Source of the DNA: Agrocybe praecox
Lineage: Eukaryota; Basidiomycota; Agaricomycetes; Agaricales; Agrocybaceae
Assembly (NCBI GenBank): GCA_964017145.1
Contig: OZ024846.1
Span: 2,914,001 to 2,978,000, forward strand
Direction: 5' to 3'
DNA length: 64,000 bases
Shown: positions 44,456-56,310 of the stretch, piece by piece
Position numbering within the stretch: position 1 is the stretch's first letter
Layout: each line of letters begins with the position of its first letter
Program-made: the position numbers and the translations under genes
Notes under the pieces: model-generated
What the model saw: the letters and a program-made list of their open reading frames with translations, nothing else
What the model was told of the DNA's origin: nothing
Databases searched by the model: none

Positions 44456-46401
44456 ATGGCACCCCCTCCTCCCCTCAAGTTCAACGACACCTTCTTATCT
44501 TTCCTACGGCGCAGCAACAAGGCGCAACCAGGCCCACCACCGGGGCCTTTATACACTCCAGATTCGCAGGACCCGATACCGATACCAAGCGTCCATGGTA
44601 ATGGCCTAGGAACTTCTCCTCGAGATCAAGATATAGCAGAGAAGAAGCTGATGTGGCAGGACGGGCAGCAGTTGTTGGACAGGACAAAAGATATGCTGGA
44701 GATGGGTTCGCACCTGCTTGGGAAAGAAGCGACGAAGAGGTTCAGGAAGGAAGCAGCAAAGTGAGTCGAATCCCTTGACATTGCAGCAGCGGTCGCTGAG
44801 CGCGCGCTCATATCTCAGACTAACGAAGGGCGCACCATCCAAGTCGAAATTGCCAAAGAAATCGCTGGACGACATTGGCATGTTCCAACATAATGCGAAG
44901 AACCTCTTCCAAGAAGTAGATGTTCGTGGATTTCGATCTGTTTCTGTTCTTCTGTGGCTGACGTTGTGATAGAGAATTCTTCGCGAGCTTGAGCAGCATC
45001 CTGGACATTACCCTGAGCCGGTGGTACCACATCCGCAGGTAACGGACCAGCGTTCTATCGGGCGCTCGCGATCCGAATCTCCACCACCACTCCCCAGGAA
45101 ACCTCCATCGCCTAAAGTTACGTTCAATAATTCTGATATAAAACCAGACTCCAATGTAAACCTAACCCGGAAATCGTCAACTAAACGTGGTCCTGATCCG
45201 CGAGAGCAGCAACATGCGGCGGAGTTGGCTCGTCAGGAAAGCGTACGGCATCCACAACGTGAACCTGACTTAGCTCGTTCAGCCTCCGAGGTACGCAGCG
45301 ATCTGGTTTAACCCGCAAGTATCTAACCAAATTATGCAGAGAATCCCAGAACGACATTCTTCTAAGAAATATGACGACAGAGAACGCAGCGGCGATCCAA
45401 GACGTTCTGACTCTCGTCGACATGAACCTGAAGTTTGTGCATATGTTTTCTTTCGTCGATTCTTTTACTTATTTACGCAATAGGCGTATAGCAAAGACCA
45501 ACCATCCGACCCCTACAAGGATCGTGGTTATAGCGACCGAGATAACGGTCGAGCGTCCCACAATCGGTATCATTCGGACACGCGGGACTATAATAACGGC
45601 TATGGTGGAAGCCGATCACGAAGATACGAACAAGGATACAATGACGTCGAAGCTGAGCGCCAAAGAAGTCGAAGGGACGAGAGGGATGTTAATCCACCCC
45701 AGACGCATAGGACTGGTCCCCTTCAGCCTGTGGTGCACAATGACCAACCATTATCGGACTTGCCGGGTGGTTCTGGAGTTCCCTTTTCACCGACTTACGT
45801 CAATTATCCCGGTGACGATGAACGAAGAAGACGGGATAAGGAGAAAGAAAAGGAACGGGAACGAGAGCGTGATAGGGAGCGCGAAAGACGCCGAGAGAGG
45901 GAAAGGGCTGAGTATGAACGATCGCGAAAGTATGACGATGGATACTACAAGTCCTCGCGTGATAAGTACGACCGACACGACAAATATGACAAATACGCCA
46001 GCAAATCCTCGAGACGGTACGAGGACGACTATTATAGATCTTCGAGGAGAGGAAAATACGATTATCCTGACCGAGACCGTGAACACGAGAGGGATAGGGA
46101 TCGGAGTGGCCGGGACAGAGGCGACAGGGATAGAGACAGAGACAGGGATAGGGAACGGCCCCGCGATAAAGACAGGCCTCGGGAACGGGATCGGGAGAGA
46201 GACAGAGATCGCGGTAAAGAGCGAGAAAGGGACAGGGAAAGGCCTGATAAAGACCGGGGCGAAAGACATCATCGAGCCGAAGAAGGTGCCCATGATTCGC
46301 CTCAAGACGGTGACCCTGGTACGTCCAAATTCCAGGAAGTATTCTCACCACCAGAAAATCATGGAAGTGGTCTTCCAGCTCCTTCAGTTCACGGCGGGTG
46401 A
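44456..46401 (+). CDS. Arg/Asp/Glu-rich protein, about 578 aa
   Basis: Five exons fit: 44456-44760, 44819-44921, 44973-45290, 45340-45432 and 45484-46401. The end of exon 2 is uncertain (44915 or 44921). The N-terminus MAPPPPLKFNDTFLSFLRRS and the segment KLMWQDGQQLLDRTKDMLEM look like a short folded region. The middle is Ser/Pro-rich. Residues from about 390 are alternating-charge repeats (RERERDRERERRRERERAE and later RDRDRDRDRER), as in RNA-associated RD/RE proteins of eukaryotic nuclei. That suggests a nuclear, RNA-related role, but no RRM, zinc finger or other domain is visible. Several mixed Tyr motifs (YDKYASKSSRRYEDDYY) lie between the charged blocks. The short C-terminus GTSKFQEVFSPPENHGSGLP is not charged. 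Long minus-strand frames opposite exon 5 are side effects of the repeats. Confidence 0.78.
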
Positions 46402-47473
46402 TATCCCGCCGGCGGTCGACTTATCATCGACTTGTATCCGTGATTCAAGAAAAGTCACGGCGTTCGCCCCAGGATTATCGACATCTCTGGTAACTTATGA
46501 ACCTTCCGATACCTGGCCTTTTTCTCGTCTGTTTGCATTTTACGCTCTGCATTTACTGCTTACCATCTATACTTGCTATGCATCATTTTGATCTTTAAAA
46601 TTATTTAGGTGGAATTACCTATGTACGACTATATGTATGTACTAGCCGCAGTCGCCGTCGACTTGACCTTATGTATTGAATGAACAAGTGTTGTACAACC
46701 CAGCGGCGCGAAGTGCAGCAGAACGATGAAATCGAAAAAAATCACTTCCTTGTCGCATATCGAAATCAAAATGAGTGAATTGGTGAAATGGCATTTCTGA
46801 TGAATCTATTTTCTGTCCGTGTCAGGCACAGATAAAAATCAATCAAAAATCATTATAAGTATAAGACGTGTTATTCATATCTGTGCACTCTGGCGCGAGC
46901 TGGACTGTGAGGGCCAAAAATTATTGGTCTAATTCTAACTGTGACCCAGTTTACCAGCTGGGTCAACTCTCCGCTCCGTTGTGGCAGTGCAATTTGCACA
47001 GCTCTGATTAGATTAGATCTTGTTCAGATATGTGACCCCGACGCGTACATAGCCGAATCTATTCCATCCTTGACCACTACCGCCATCGTACGAGGCTGAT
47101 CGACGCGCTTCCGAGCCCGGCTACGCCATCCAGCCACATCCTGAACTGCTTCACCGTCTCCTAGATTCCTTCCTCTGACCAAAGGCTTCGGCCTGCAGCC
47201 ACGTTCAAACTTCCTGATTTCTGCGTCTTTGGGCGTTCTTGGTCGTCTTACTATACTAATCATGAATAAAAGTTGCGAATCTTGCACTAATTTTAACTAG
47301 TCAAAACTCCAGCACGTGATTTCATTTTTCGCATCGTTATTCGGATCAGTTCAATATATCAACGCTAATCGGAGCCTCGTTGCTCCTCGTTCCCTGGTTC
47401 AACTTGGTCCCAAAAACCATCCTTCAATACTTGGACTCTTTTCTTCCCATCTCATAGTCTTATAGAATCACAC
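46402..47473. other. Intergenic, no gene recognised; one hairpin
   Basis: No recognisable gene over about 1.07 kb. A 7-bp inverted repeat (GACCCAG..CTGGGTC, near 46944-46965) is present and could be a chance hairpin. The K2 promoter must lie near 47350-47470. Confidence 0.4.
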
Positions 47474-48795
47474 ATGGACTACGATAAAGTGACTGACCAA
47501 GATGGACCCTATGACCTCCTCGAAGGCGAGCGCTTCTGGGTGGATATGCAACCACTCTTGCTGCGACGTGGATATCAACTTCGTCCGAGATACGATCCAG
47601 ATTGGGCTCCTTCGTGGCTCCAAAAGAGGAACATTGGGCGAAGGAAGCCGCTACCTCCCAGCTCCTTTGAAGATTCTATCTCTGCAGTTGAGTTGAAACC
47701 CCTATTTATAACTGAATTCGCTGACTGGTTTAACAACATATCTTTACAGTGGGGTCCACTCCTAGACGCAATTCGCGTAAAGGATGGCTTCAAAGTCATT
47801 ATAAAGATTGTACCGACGAATACGAACGAAATACCCATCGCGGTATTCCTATCTTCGCCTATGATAATGGCGGATTCCAGGAATTGTTCCGTTCCCATAA
47901 TAGACGTCATCATCATTCCTGGAGACGATGACAAGGCTTTACTAGTAATGCCGTGTCTCCTTGCTATTTACTATCTGCCCTTTCGACACTATGGCGAGGT
48001 ATGCGAAGCATTTCTACAGCTTTCCGAGGTAGGTATTTCGGGTGTCATGATGCGCGATTCTCATGTCTTATGTCGTGTGCTATGTGTGGTGGAAGGGACT
48101 CGAGTTCCTTCACGAACAAAACATTGTGCACAGGTATAGTATATTTGTATTTTAATCTTCCAAGATGTCTAATAATATGCTGCTTTCAGGGACATCTGCG
48201 ACGCAAACATCGCGATGAACATAACTCGAATTCTGCCAAATGGCTACCATTTCTATCGCTGGCCAGCTAACGCGGACGGTGTACGAAGTAAATTCGTGTG
48301 GAAATCAAGATGGTCAGCAAGACCAAACCGCTACTTTATAATCGACTATGGGATCTCAACTCGGTGCGCATCCAAAACCGAAAAAGTTACGGGGAGGGTA
48401 GGGCAAGATAGGTCTGTGCCAGAGATGTCTAATAAGATACCGTACGACCCATTTGCGGCTGATGTGTATCAGCTCGGAAACGTATTCATGGATATTATTC
48501 GAGTGAGTGACCACCGTTGAGCATACAGGCTTACATTCGTGACGATTCAACTTCTTTCCAGAGACACACCGGCCTCGACGACTTTCGTGAACTCGCTGAA
48601 CGAATGAAGGAGAGAGATCCTACGCTTCGTGCTACTGCTGCAGACGCGTCCAAGATATGTAGAAATATTGTTGAGAGAGCAAGTAGGACAAAGAAGATGT
48701 CCATGCGTATCTGGGCGATGCACAATAACGAAATCATTCTCGGTAGATTTTACAGACTGGCAATTAGGCTGTTTGGCTGGAATACTCTGTATTAG
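47474..48795 (+). CDS. Kinase-like protein K2, 358 aa
   Basis: Five exons fit: 47474-47686, 47750-48028, 48096-48133, 48190-48502 and 48562-48795. Exons 2 and 3 have exactly the same lengths (279 and 38 nt) as in K1 and K3. The N-terminus has RFWVDMQPLLLRRGYQLRP followed by RYDPDWAPSW. KVIIKIV may hold the ATP Lys. HR|DICDAN spans the exon 3/4 junction, IIDYG takes the DFG place and VPE the APE place. The first intron (63 bp) has no stop and keeps the frame, so a form retaining it (21 extra residues) is possible. The protein is soluble with no extra domain. Substrate unknown. Confidence 0.87.
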
Positions 48796-49113
48796 TCCCA
48801 TTAGTCACTAGAAGTTGAATTGAAAGTAGAAGCCAAATGGGAAGAAAAAAATTCTTAATGTAAAAAGGTATGCTCTCCGACATGCGCTTTCCGTACTCTG
48901 ACTATACCGTATCAATGGGGCTTCTAAGAATATACGGGTCTGGATGTTCTCAAAGACCTTGCAGAATCCATGAAGCAATCTTCACATTCTCTGCGAAGTC
49001 TACTAGCTACATATAATAAAAGGAGTTAGACATGGCAGAGAACCATGCTTCCTCCTCAGGATACTCTCCACATATTGTCGGTATCATTGACGCCTAAAGT
49101 GAATCTTCCCTCT
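48796..49113 (+). pseudogene. Kinase-like relic (junction of last two exons)
   Basis: Near 48860 AAAAAGGTATGCTCTCCGAC matches the end of exon 4 and the intron start of K3. After about 50 bp EYTGLDVLKDLAESMK (48930-48980) matches the start of K3 exon 5 (EYTGLDVFKDLAEAMT). It stops soon after. Nothing else of the gene remains. Confidence 0.6.
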
Positions 49114-50060
49114 TCATGAATCGTTTTCATTCAGCGCCTGTATCTTCATAGCAGGACCTTCGAACCATATAGGGTAGAATCCTGCCCATGCCCAATCAAT
49201 AAGCCAAAGTTTTCCATCATTACCTAGAATGATATTCCCCGGCGACATATCCTGATGACTTAACACAAGCGGCCAAGACATGTTGAGCGGTATGATTGAA
49301 TGGGGCACTTTGAGAAGCTTGCTCTTTGACCATAGTATGTTTCTTGAGTCCATGAAGTCTGTAAGATCTTGGTATGTTTGGAAGGGCCCCCTGGTCTCGT
49401 ACATGTTGCCGAAAAGAGGTGAGAAGCAGATTCTCGCCGCGTGTTCCGGTGCAACTGGTCCCGGGACTTTAGAGCGGTAGTGACAAATACCGCGAAGTTG
49501 AGTCACGTAGTCTTTGAGAGTCGCAAATACCCATGCCTTCTTATCATCTGGCATGTCAGGCCAAATATCGCAGAGCCGTCGACCCGGAATATAATCCATG
49601 ATTATATAGTTATAATTATCCTCTCCGCACATAATGCGCCTCACACGAGGCACAGGGATTGTCGTCTGTTCAGCAACGATTCGTATGGCGTTAGCCTCTG
49701 AGATATCGAATATTGTCTTTCTCTCTTTGTCTTGAGCTATCTTGGCAACGGTTCCTTTAGTTATGTGGAATAGCCGTGATGCCCCTTTGATGCCATACTG
49801 AGTTTCCATGTCCTCCTTCCGTCTGAACTTTTTGTCTATTAAGGCGTATATTTGAGCGTCCGTGAGGTGATCTACATCTGAGGGCTGAACGCGAGTTGAG
49901 GAGCTGAATTCAATTGTTTATCCTTGACGAAGGGATCGTGCCACCGGCTTACCACTGAATCATCTTGCTTGGCGGCCGTAGCATAAATATTGTAACCATT
50001 TCGCTTATCTATGCGTGGCAATGATAAAAAGAGCACTTTCTGTCTAAGATAAGGTAGCAT
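49114..50060 (-). CDS. APH-like kinase P1, C-terminus lost by frameshift
   Basis: Two exons fit: 49953-50060 and 49114-49884, joined by a 68-bp GT-AG intron, giving 292 aa. The fold is that of aminoglycoside phosphotransferase/choline-kinase-like proteins: TVAKIAQD (ATP Lys), IPVPRVRRIM, YNYIIMDYIPG (hinge), LSHQDMSPGNIIL (HxDx4N catalytic loop) and LIDWAWAGFYP (metal-binding Asp). The protein ends ALNENDS, while P2 and P3 have about 36 more residues. The missing part is still present downstream in another frame (MKREDSL, then TAG at 49094-49096, then ASMIPTICGEYPEEEAW). So one base was lost and a Trp codon became a stop. The catalytic residues are all upstream of the break, so partial function is possible. 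Exon 1 is less certain than exon 2. Confidence 0.8.
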
Positions 50061-50647
50061 TGCGGATGGTGGGGCGCAAACTTGAAGTAGTACAATAGTT
50101 CGTTTAGCCTGCAATGTGCATTCCAATATTTGTATTTGTATTATTTGGTTGAATTTGTCACGGTATTATTTACAAGTGCGCCGTTTGCACTAAAGATGAT
50201 CCGCCCCCGATCACTGAACTGAACAAGAACTGAATTTCGTTGAACTTATGGATTGCTTTTGGAATATGTTTTTCACGATTGTAGATTGTAAATATTTCTA
50301 CAAGTATTTTTTATGTAAATAAAATCCCCAAGACTTTTCTTGTTCCTTTTGCCCTTGTTGCTGAGCCTCCGTCATTTCCAGCACCTAACATTCCATCGTC
50401 GCGTTGAAGCCGATTCTGACGTGACGTGTCTAGTAACACAGTCTTTAAACTAAGATTATATGTATATGAACTATGCAATATTAGGTCCCCACAAACCAAG
50501 AATGTCTTTTTTTTGAATAGGAAATCAGTTAAGCATATTGGAACGACAGTTCGTGATGAAAGGAGGCTGAGTGACTGGGGTCCACTGTGACGTAACAAGT
50601 AACGTCTACAGTGAGCTGTGAAGCTTGAGGCCGATGTCTTTGCCAAC
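50061..50647. other. Divergent region between P1 and K3
   Basis: Must contain both promoters. No coding sequence recognised. Confidence 0.4.
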
Positions 50648-52173
50648 ATGACAACTCCAGCAATTTCAGACGATAGTTTCAATGGCAACTTCTTAATCGA
50701 ACCTTATGAGAAATTTTGGGTAGCTCTACAACCATTCCTTTGTGGACGAGGCTATGTCCTGAGGCCAAGGTTTAACCCGAACTGGGAGCCAACTTGGCTA
50801 CGAGCCCCGCCCGATGAATTTGGCAGAAAGCCATTGCCTTTCAAGTACGAAGACCATTTGCTAGCAGTGAGCTCTTGGGAATTCACTGTTTAGAAAGTGT
50901 AACTTATGGTTTTTGAATCGATAGAACAGCAACACGCTAGACGCGACTAGGGTCACTGACAATAAAAAGGTCGTCTTAAAGAAAGTACTTACAGATTCAT
51001 ATGAAATTCCCATTGCCTTGCTGCTATCCTCTGATGCGTGCAGAAAGGATCCGAGAAACTGCTCGGTTCCAATCCTGGATGTTATTCTCATTCCTGGCGA
51101 CGACGACTGGGCATTGCTCGTCATGCCCATTTTGATCAACTTTGCCGCACTTCCGTTCCGCTACGTTGGGGAATTCTGTGAGTTTTCTCTACAGGCTCTA
51201 CAGGTGTGCACCATTCTGTTCGATACGAAATTTGAGTTGATGAGATCTCTACCAAAGGGTCTTGAATTTCTCCACAGGCACAATATTGTTCATAGGTATG
51301 TGAGCTGAGGTGCCGGTTTCATTGCGACCAACATTTTTCATTTAGGGACGTCTGCTGGAACAATATCATGATGGATTTTACGAAGGTCGTTCCTCGGGGT
51401 ATTCATTTTGGGAATGAATTCACGCACGATGGAGTAACCAAAGACGATTTCCAATGGAAACCAAGGTGGTCTGTTAGACCAGTGCAATATCACATCATTG
51501 ATTTCGGATTTGCAGCGCAATCCGAGTCCAAGAATGTACTTGCCCTTGGGATTTGGGGACAGGACAGAACAGTTCCGGAGCTTTCAAGGACGCATATGTA
51601 CAATCCTTTCGCGGTCGACGTTTATCAACTTGGAAATGTTATACTGAGATGTAGAAAGGTATGCTCTCATCGGCTTCTTATATAATATCTCACGCTCAAC
51701 GGCGCTTCCAGGAATATACGGGCTTGGATGTGTTCAAAGACCTTGCAGAAGCCATGACAAGAAAGAACCCCAATGATCGGCCAACTGCGGCTGATGCTGT
51801 TCTAATGTGTAAAAAGGTTATTTCGCGTGTCAAGTGGACTCTCCGAATGACGAATCGCGTGTGGAGGGACAACGCGGGGATCTACTCTAGGCTACATCCT
51901 CTCGAGAAACTGGCGATCAGATTTTCTATCTTCAATCCCGTTCTCTACCGTCGCTTTTATTTCTGTTGCTATTTTTATGAATACCCCTCTGTCCCTATGT
52001 CTCGAAAAAAATACATCCATCTTTTGTCAACGGCATGGGTTGCTTTTTTGACACTACATCCACGATCGGTTTACAGAATTCATTATTTCATGTTCTCAGT
52101 GCGAGTCATGCTCCAAATTAAGGAGTTGATTCCATTAAGGAAAATATATCAACATCGGAAAAAGAAGTCCTGA
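50648..52173 (+). CDS. Kinase-like protein K3, 436 aa
   Basis: Five exons fit: 50648-50866, 50925-51203, 51258-51295, 51346-51658 and 51712-52173. Lengths of exons 2-4 (279, 38, 313) match the other two copies. The N-terminus has EKFWVALQPFLCGRGYVLRP followed by RFNPNWEPTW. HR|DVCWNN spans the exon 3/4 junction (H178, R179, D180). Unlike K1 and K2 it has a classical DFG (IIDFGFAAQ). VPE and YNPFAVDVYQLGNVI follow. The last exon is about 75 residues longer than in K2 and ends in an aromatic and basic tail (FYFCCYFYEYP.., RKIYQHRKKKS). Part of this tail sequence recurs at 56490-56620 as non-coding sequence. The ATG at 50648 is chosen because the reading frame upstream offers no other ATG. Confidence 0.86.
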
Positions 52174-54306
52174 TTGGCCGCAAGATCATGTATCATGATA
52201 TACGTCCTAAATATTCCGAGAAGGCGTGAGGCTGGGGGTGTTCGGGGCTCGTAACCACTTTCTCTCGGATAATTTCTCCCAGATAATAAGATTTGTCACG
52301 AAATGACGCGTAACGTCTAGAACAGTCAGTAAAGATCGGTACTCCTAACAAGTTGGCGGAATTGTCCTCGTGTACATACGTGGAACATTTTTTTGGGTAA
52401 AAGATGACAAGCGACCCCCAACCGTTCACTGCCTTTTGCCTGGGCACGAATCAGATTTCCCTTGGAACATTTGCGTCACACGTTATTTCTAGTTTCATTG
52501 AAAGGAATTGCCTCTTTTGCTGTACTATTCGGTTCTGTACTTAAGAACATGTGTCGGCTCACGATTAACCTCGCGCCATGATATCGAATTTGATAACATT
52601 GTAGAAACGTCCTTTGGTAACGAATAATTTTATACGAACATCGTACATATCGATAAAAAGCGCCACGAGACACAACCAGGAGAGTCCCATTTTCGGAGGT
52701 CATCTTCGCATGGGTCGTTGTAAGTGCCAATGAATTGTTGATTGGAGCGGAAAAATTTGCGTGGCTGGAAAAGGAAAACAAACGAGCGCCAGAACCACAA
52801 TGAGCTTCACAAGTGTCATGCTCGTCGCGAAGGCGATGAATAAATCTAGCGTAGACGTAGGGGTGGTCATAGGTCGAGCACTCTCGGTGTGAAGGGATCA
52901 CGCCCGTCTCTTCGTCTTGCTCATATCGATCTTGAAGCTTGATATTTCAGGAGTGTTCAAGTTACAACCCGCTGAGCAACTTCTGGGATTTATCTTGACG
53001 AAACGACCTAGAAAAGTTCTGCCAGGATTTGTGCAGTCGAACGGAAATACGGAGATCGGAGGGATGTGCCTCTGGGAATTGATCGTCTTGAAGCAGTGTT
53101 TTCTTCTGGTCCGTACAAGGTTTGACGTTGGACGATGAAGCTTAAAGCTTGAGGCGTTGAGAGTTGCTCAATTGAAATAGCTCCACAGAGAACTCGTCCG
53201 ATCAATGGCAGTTTGCATGGATCATAAATCGCCCGTGCCAATTTACGAAGGGATGAGCCGTTTGCTGAAATCCAGGTAATGCTCTCGACATCTAGCGCCT
53301 GAGTGAGGATAGCGAGCGGAACGTAGAGGTAAAAGATGGGTGTTGCCAATCAATGGAACAGGGCCCGTGGTTTCTTACCATCTATGGAGTGAAACCAGGA
53401 AGGTAGGTGTGACCGAGTCGGTGTACGTTAAGGATGGCCCATGGAACTGAGAGCATCTTTTCTCGTTGAAGTCTTGATGGTTCAGCGGTGTTCAACGTTT
53501 GACTCGTATTCCTCTGGACAAATGCTGAAGCCTGGGCAATCTTGAAAGGTTCTGACCACTAAATCGCACGATCCAAGAAATGAGGTAATCGGCATAGAGG
53601 ACCTGGCTTGAAGATTTCATCTCATTTAGACGACAAAAGTTCCTCTTGATTCGTACAAGCTCGAAGCTTGGAGGAAGCTTCCTTTTCAGACCCCAAGGTG
53701 AAGACCCTGACCAGCCCAACGACGAAGGTTGCTGCTCCCAAATTTTCGTCCTGGGTTTGGTGGGATTACGGCGATGAGGAATCATCATGACGATCAAGCT
53801 GTTGTTGTGGTTTCAGCAGATCATAGGGTTGCGAGAGAGAAACCAAGATATCGCGAATATTCGCCCCAGGTTTTCAGTGGCGCGATTTCTTTTAATTATC
53901 GAGCCATCCAAAATCGAGATAAGAACAGAAGCAAAGAGCATATGTGATACAATTGGGGAGTGAAAGCAGCGAGAGCGTCGTCCATGAAGCTTGAAGAGCT
54001 TTCGCGGACCATTAAAGGGATTGGCGAGATTGTTCCCGGTGCATGGAGTGGAAAGAGTGGCAAGATAATCCGAAACAGGACCATCGTGCTGGCCAGGTGC
54101 AACGCATTGGCAATTGGAAGTACCGGTTATAACCGGCAATAAATATCCCGATATTTGGTTGGCAGGCCCCATACGTTTTAAAATAAACAAAGACCCGGTA
54201 CCGTCGGCGGTCGTGTCGCTAACTTTTCTGTAAATCTGTTCGTGAACCTCATCGGCACGGATGGATGAAATGCGATAGCTACTAGGAAGGATATAGTGAC
54301 AAAAAG
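52174..54306. other. Gene-free stretch, no product recognised
   Basis: About 2.1 kb with several minus-strand frames of 100-140 codons (52476-52901, 53008-53349, 53813-54190) and none with known motifs or conserved splice structure. The segment 52174-52230 continues similarity with 56580-56640. A decayed or orphan gene on the minus strand cannot be excluded. Confidence 0.3.
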
Positions 54307-54905
54307 ATGGTCAGATTTAAAGTGAGCTCCTTCTACCTCGTTCATTCTCCGACGTCCTCAGTTTACTCAGCTACAAAGTCTTAGAACCGCTGGTTTCTCG
54401 TCGAGTTCGTACCAGTCGCACAAGGCTGCGCACAGCTGGGCAAAAGCACCCCAGGCTCATCATCCCTCGACGGAAAGGCTATCTGGGCATCATTGAAGCA
54501 GAGCATTATCAACAATTTCGGAGATACGGGATGGGGAGCTGTGGGTCTGTCGTTAACAGGTGCGTTCTCGCGCTTCGCTATGCCGTTGCGCTGTTCTTTC
54601 TTACATTTTGGGTATTGTTCTAGTCAAATATTTCTCTCCTACGACGAATATATGCATCAAACGCGTTGCACGCGATCAGCATAACGTCGCTGGGGCTTGA
54701 CGCTTCTGACGGCGATTGACGGGGCGAGGTACATTCCGAATGTTGTTCATGTATCGGGTGCGTTTCTTCATGTTTTATTCCTGCTATAAACGGGTGCTGA
54801 TGGATATTATGATCTAGGTACGATAAAACATGCACAGCTGGCGGGAATATCGCACAATTGGAAATCTATTTCTCGATATAGGGCTTTAGTCAAGAATCCT
54901 GGCAA
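54307..54905 (+). pseudogene. POP5: POP5 relic (RNase P/MRP subunit), frameshifted and 3'-truncated
   Basis: Exon 1 (54307-54321) encodes MVRFK. Exon 2 (from 54385) encodes NRWFLVEFVPVAQG.., SSLDGKAIWASLKQS and IINNFGDTGWGAVGLSLT. After an intron, VKYFSPTTNICIKRVARDQH follows. These are strong matches to the POP5/Rpp14-type subunit of the tRNA- and rRNA-processing ribonucleoproteins. At about 54690 the frame NVA-WG-LTLLTAIDGARYIP is broken by a small deletion, giving a stop soon after. The last exon (54818-) reads TIKHAQLAGIS..SRYRALVKNP and then loses similarity before the normal end. POP5 is essential in yeast, so an intact copy should exist elsewhere in this genome. Confidence 0.85.
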
Positions 54906-54954
54906 GCCGTTTGTTTTTCCCATTTGTCTTCCTTTCTCATATAATTTTTTCTTC

Positions 54955-56168
54955 AGCTGGACACCCAGACCGCTCTGCTCTTCAATCCAGAATTCAGCGC
55001 GAACCAGGGATTCTGTGTGTGTTCCGCAACTAGGAGATGTGATGGTTTACGACGAGTACATCCATGCGTCGTTCCTCGATGGTGTACGCGCTTCACGAGC
55101 ACGCGGAGCTCAGTTCCCGTTCGCCCATAACTCGATATCAGATCTGAAGGTGGGCGTTGCACGGCTGAAGGAGGAACGACCAACCAAGACTGAGGATGGG
55201 AGATAATAGTGTGTTCTTGTCGGTGGAGTCTTTACAGCAGGGATGGGACATTTTCACCGTTACGAGAAATTGCGGATCTGCTGGAGGAGTGTACCTTGTT
55301 GTCGATGAAGCCTATTCCACTGGTATTTATAGTCCTCAAGGCGGAGGACACGTCGTTGAGCTTGGATTAGAGGAGGGTCCTTGCGCGACTACATACGTTC
55401 GGAAAGGCTCTGGCTGCCACTGGAGGTGCGTAAACGTTATATTTTATTCAGGAAATAGACGACAATTGACCTATATGATTGTAGCGGTGATAATCACGAA
55501 TATGCTGATTCGAGATCACCTCTTGAACTATGCCAGATCGCTCATTTATACGACAGCGCTTAGTTACGCAAATATCAGCGGCGAATTGCTCTTTGGATAT
55601 GCTTATGGACGGGACGGCTCAGCATGTACGTCTTTTTTTCCCCCTTTGTGTAATCCTTCTCTCAACTCGAACCACCATGGCTCTCACATAGACTGAAAAT
55701 TTGTCTTTTTACTTCTACAAAATACCCCAAACCCTCTGCTTAAATCGCACAACATACCTCCAACACTCGTCTCTCTACCCTCGCATCTGCAACACCAACA
55801 ATCTTGATCGTACTCTTAGTCGTCATCATCATCGCCTATTCTACTTTTTTGACCTCGTCACCTCCCTCGCCTATCATCCCAGTCCTAACACCCCATCCGC
55901 GGCCACTATCAGCATACCTCCTCGCGCTAGGGATGAACGCGCGGCCCATCACCTGCCGCCGGTACCGAAAGGGAAGGACCGCATGCGGGTGTGTTTGCAT
56001 GCAGGGAATATGGAGGAGGAGTTGGATCGGTTGATTGAGGGGATTATTAGTTGGGCGAGGAGACGATGGCTGAAAGCGAGAGGAAGAATATTCCTTCGAC
56101 GTCAGCAACGTCTGTGGGTGTCATCATCGCGCATGGCCCAGATTGGATTTTTGGAAATCAAGTTGTGA
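54955..56168 (+). pseudogene. AONS relic (8-amino-7-oxononanoate synthase-like, BioF family)
   Basis: After a TTCTTCAG acceptor the frame reads LDTQTALLFNPEFSANQGFC and GDVMVYDEYIHASFLDGVRA.., SRARGAQFPFAHNSISDL. Then come VFLSVESL and YLVVDEAYSTGIYSPQGGGH (the PLP-binding Asp-Glu region). The catalytic-Lys motif LHTFGKALAATG is in another frame near 55390. DHLLNYARSLIYTTALSYAN follows. The C-terminus (PHPRPLSAYLLALGMNARPI) is in yet another frame. Several frameshifts and the loss of about the first 100 residues make it dead. Its 3' part is an inverted duplicate of the copy at 63507-64000. The family are PLP-dependent alpha-oxoamine synthases of biotin synthesis; the fungal paralogue's exact substrate is not certain. 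Confidence 0.85.
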
Positions 56169-56310
56169 TAATAGATCTTCTGTTCATTTCGTAGTCGAGG
56201 GGTATTTATTGCTATTTAATTGATCATTCGATGCAAAAGTCGGTTGAGAGCAGACTTGCTAGTATGTAATTGCCGCGATAAATTAGCTGATTTAGGTCGT
56301 TTTCAACACG
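55690..56310 (+). repeat. Inverted duplicate arm, left
   Basis: About 620 bp covering the AONS 3' end and its flank, matching the reverse complement of 63380-64000. Shared flank text includes AGTCGGTTGAGAGCAGACTT and TTAATTGATCATTC. Confidence 0.8.

Noticed and set aside
45787..46351. Minus-strand frames of 172 and 183 codons
   Set aside because: They are complementary to the RE/RD repeat tract; repeated codons keep the opposite frames open.
46944..46965. Possible terminator or regulatory hairpin
   Set aside because: A 7-bp stem with an 8-base loop is common by chance and has no supporting context.
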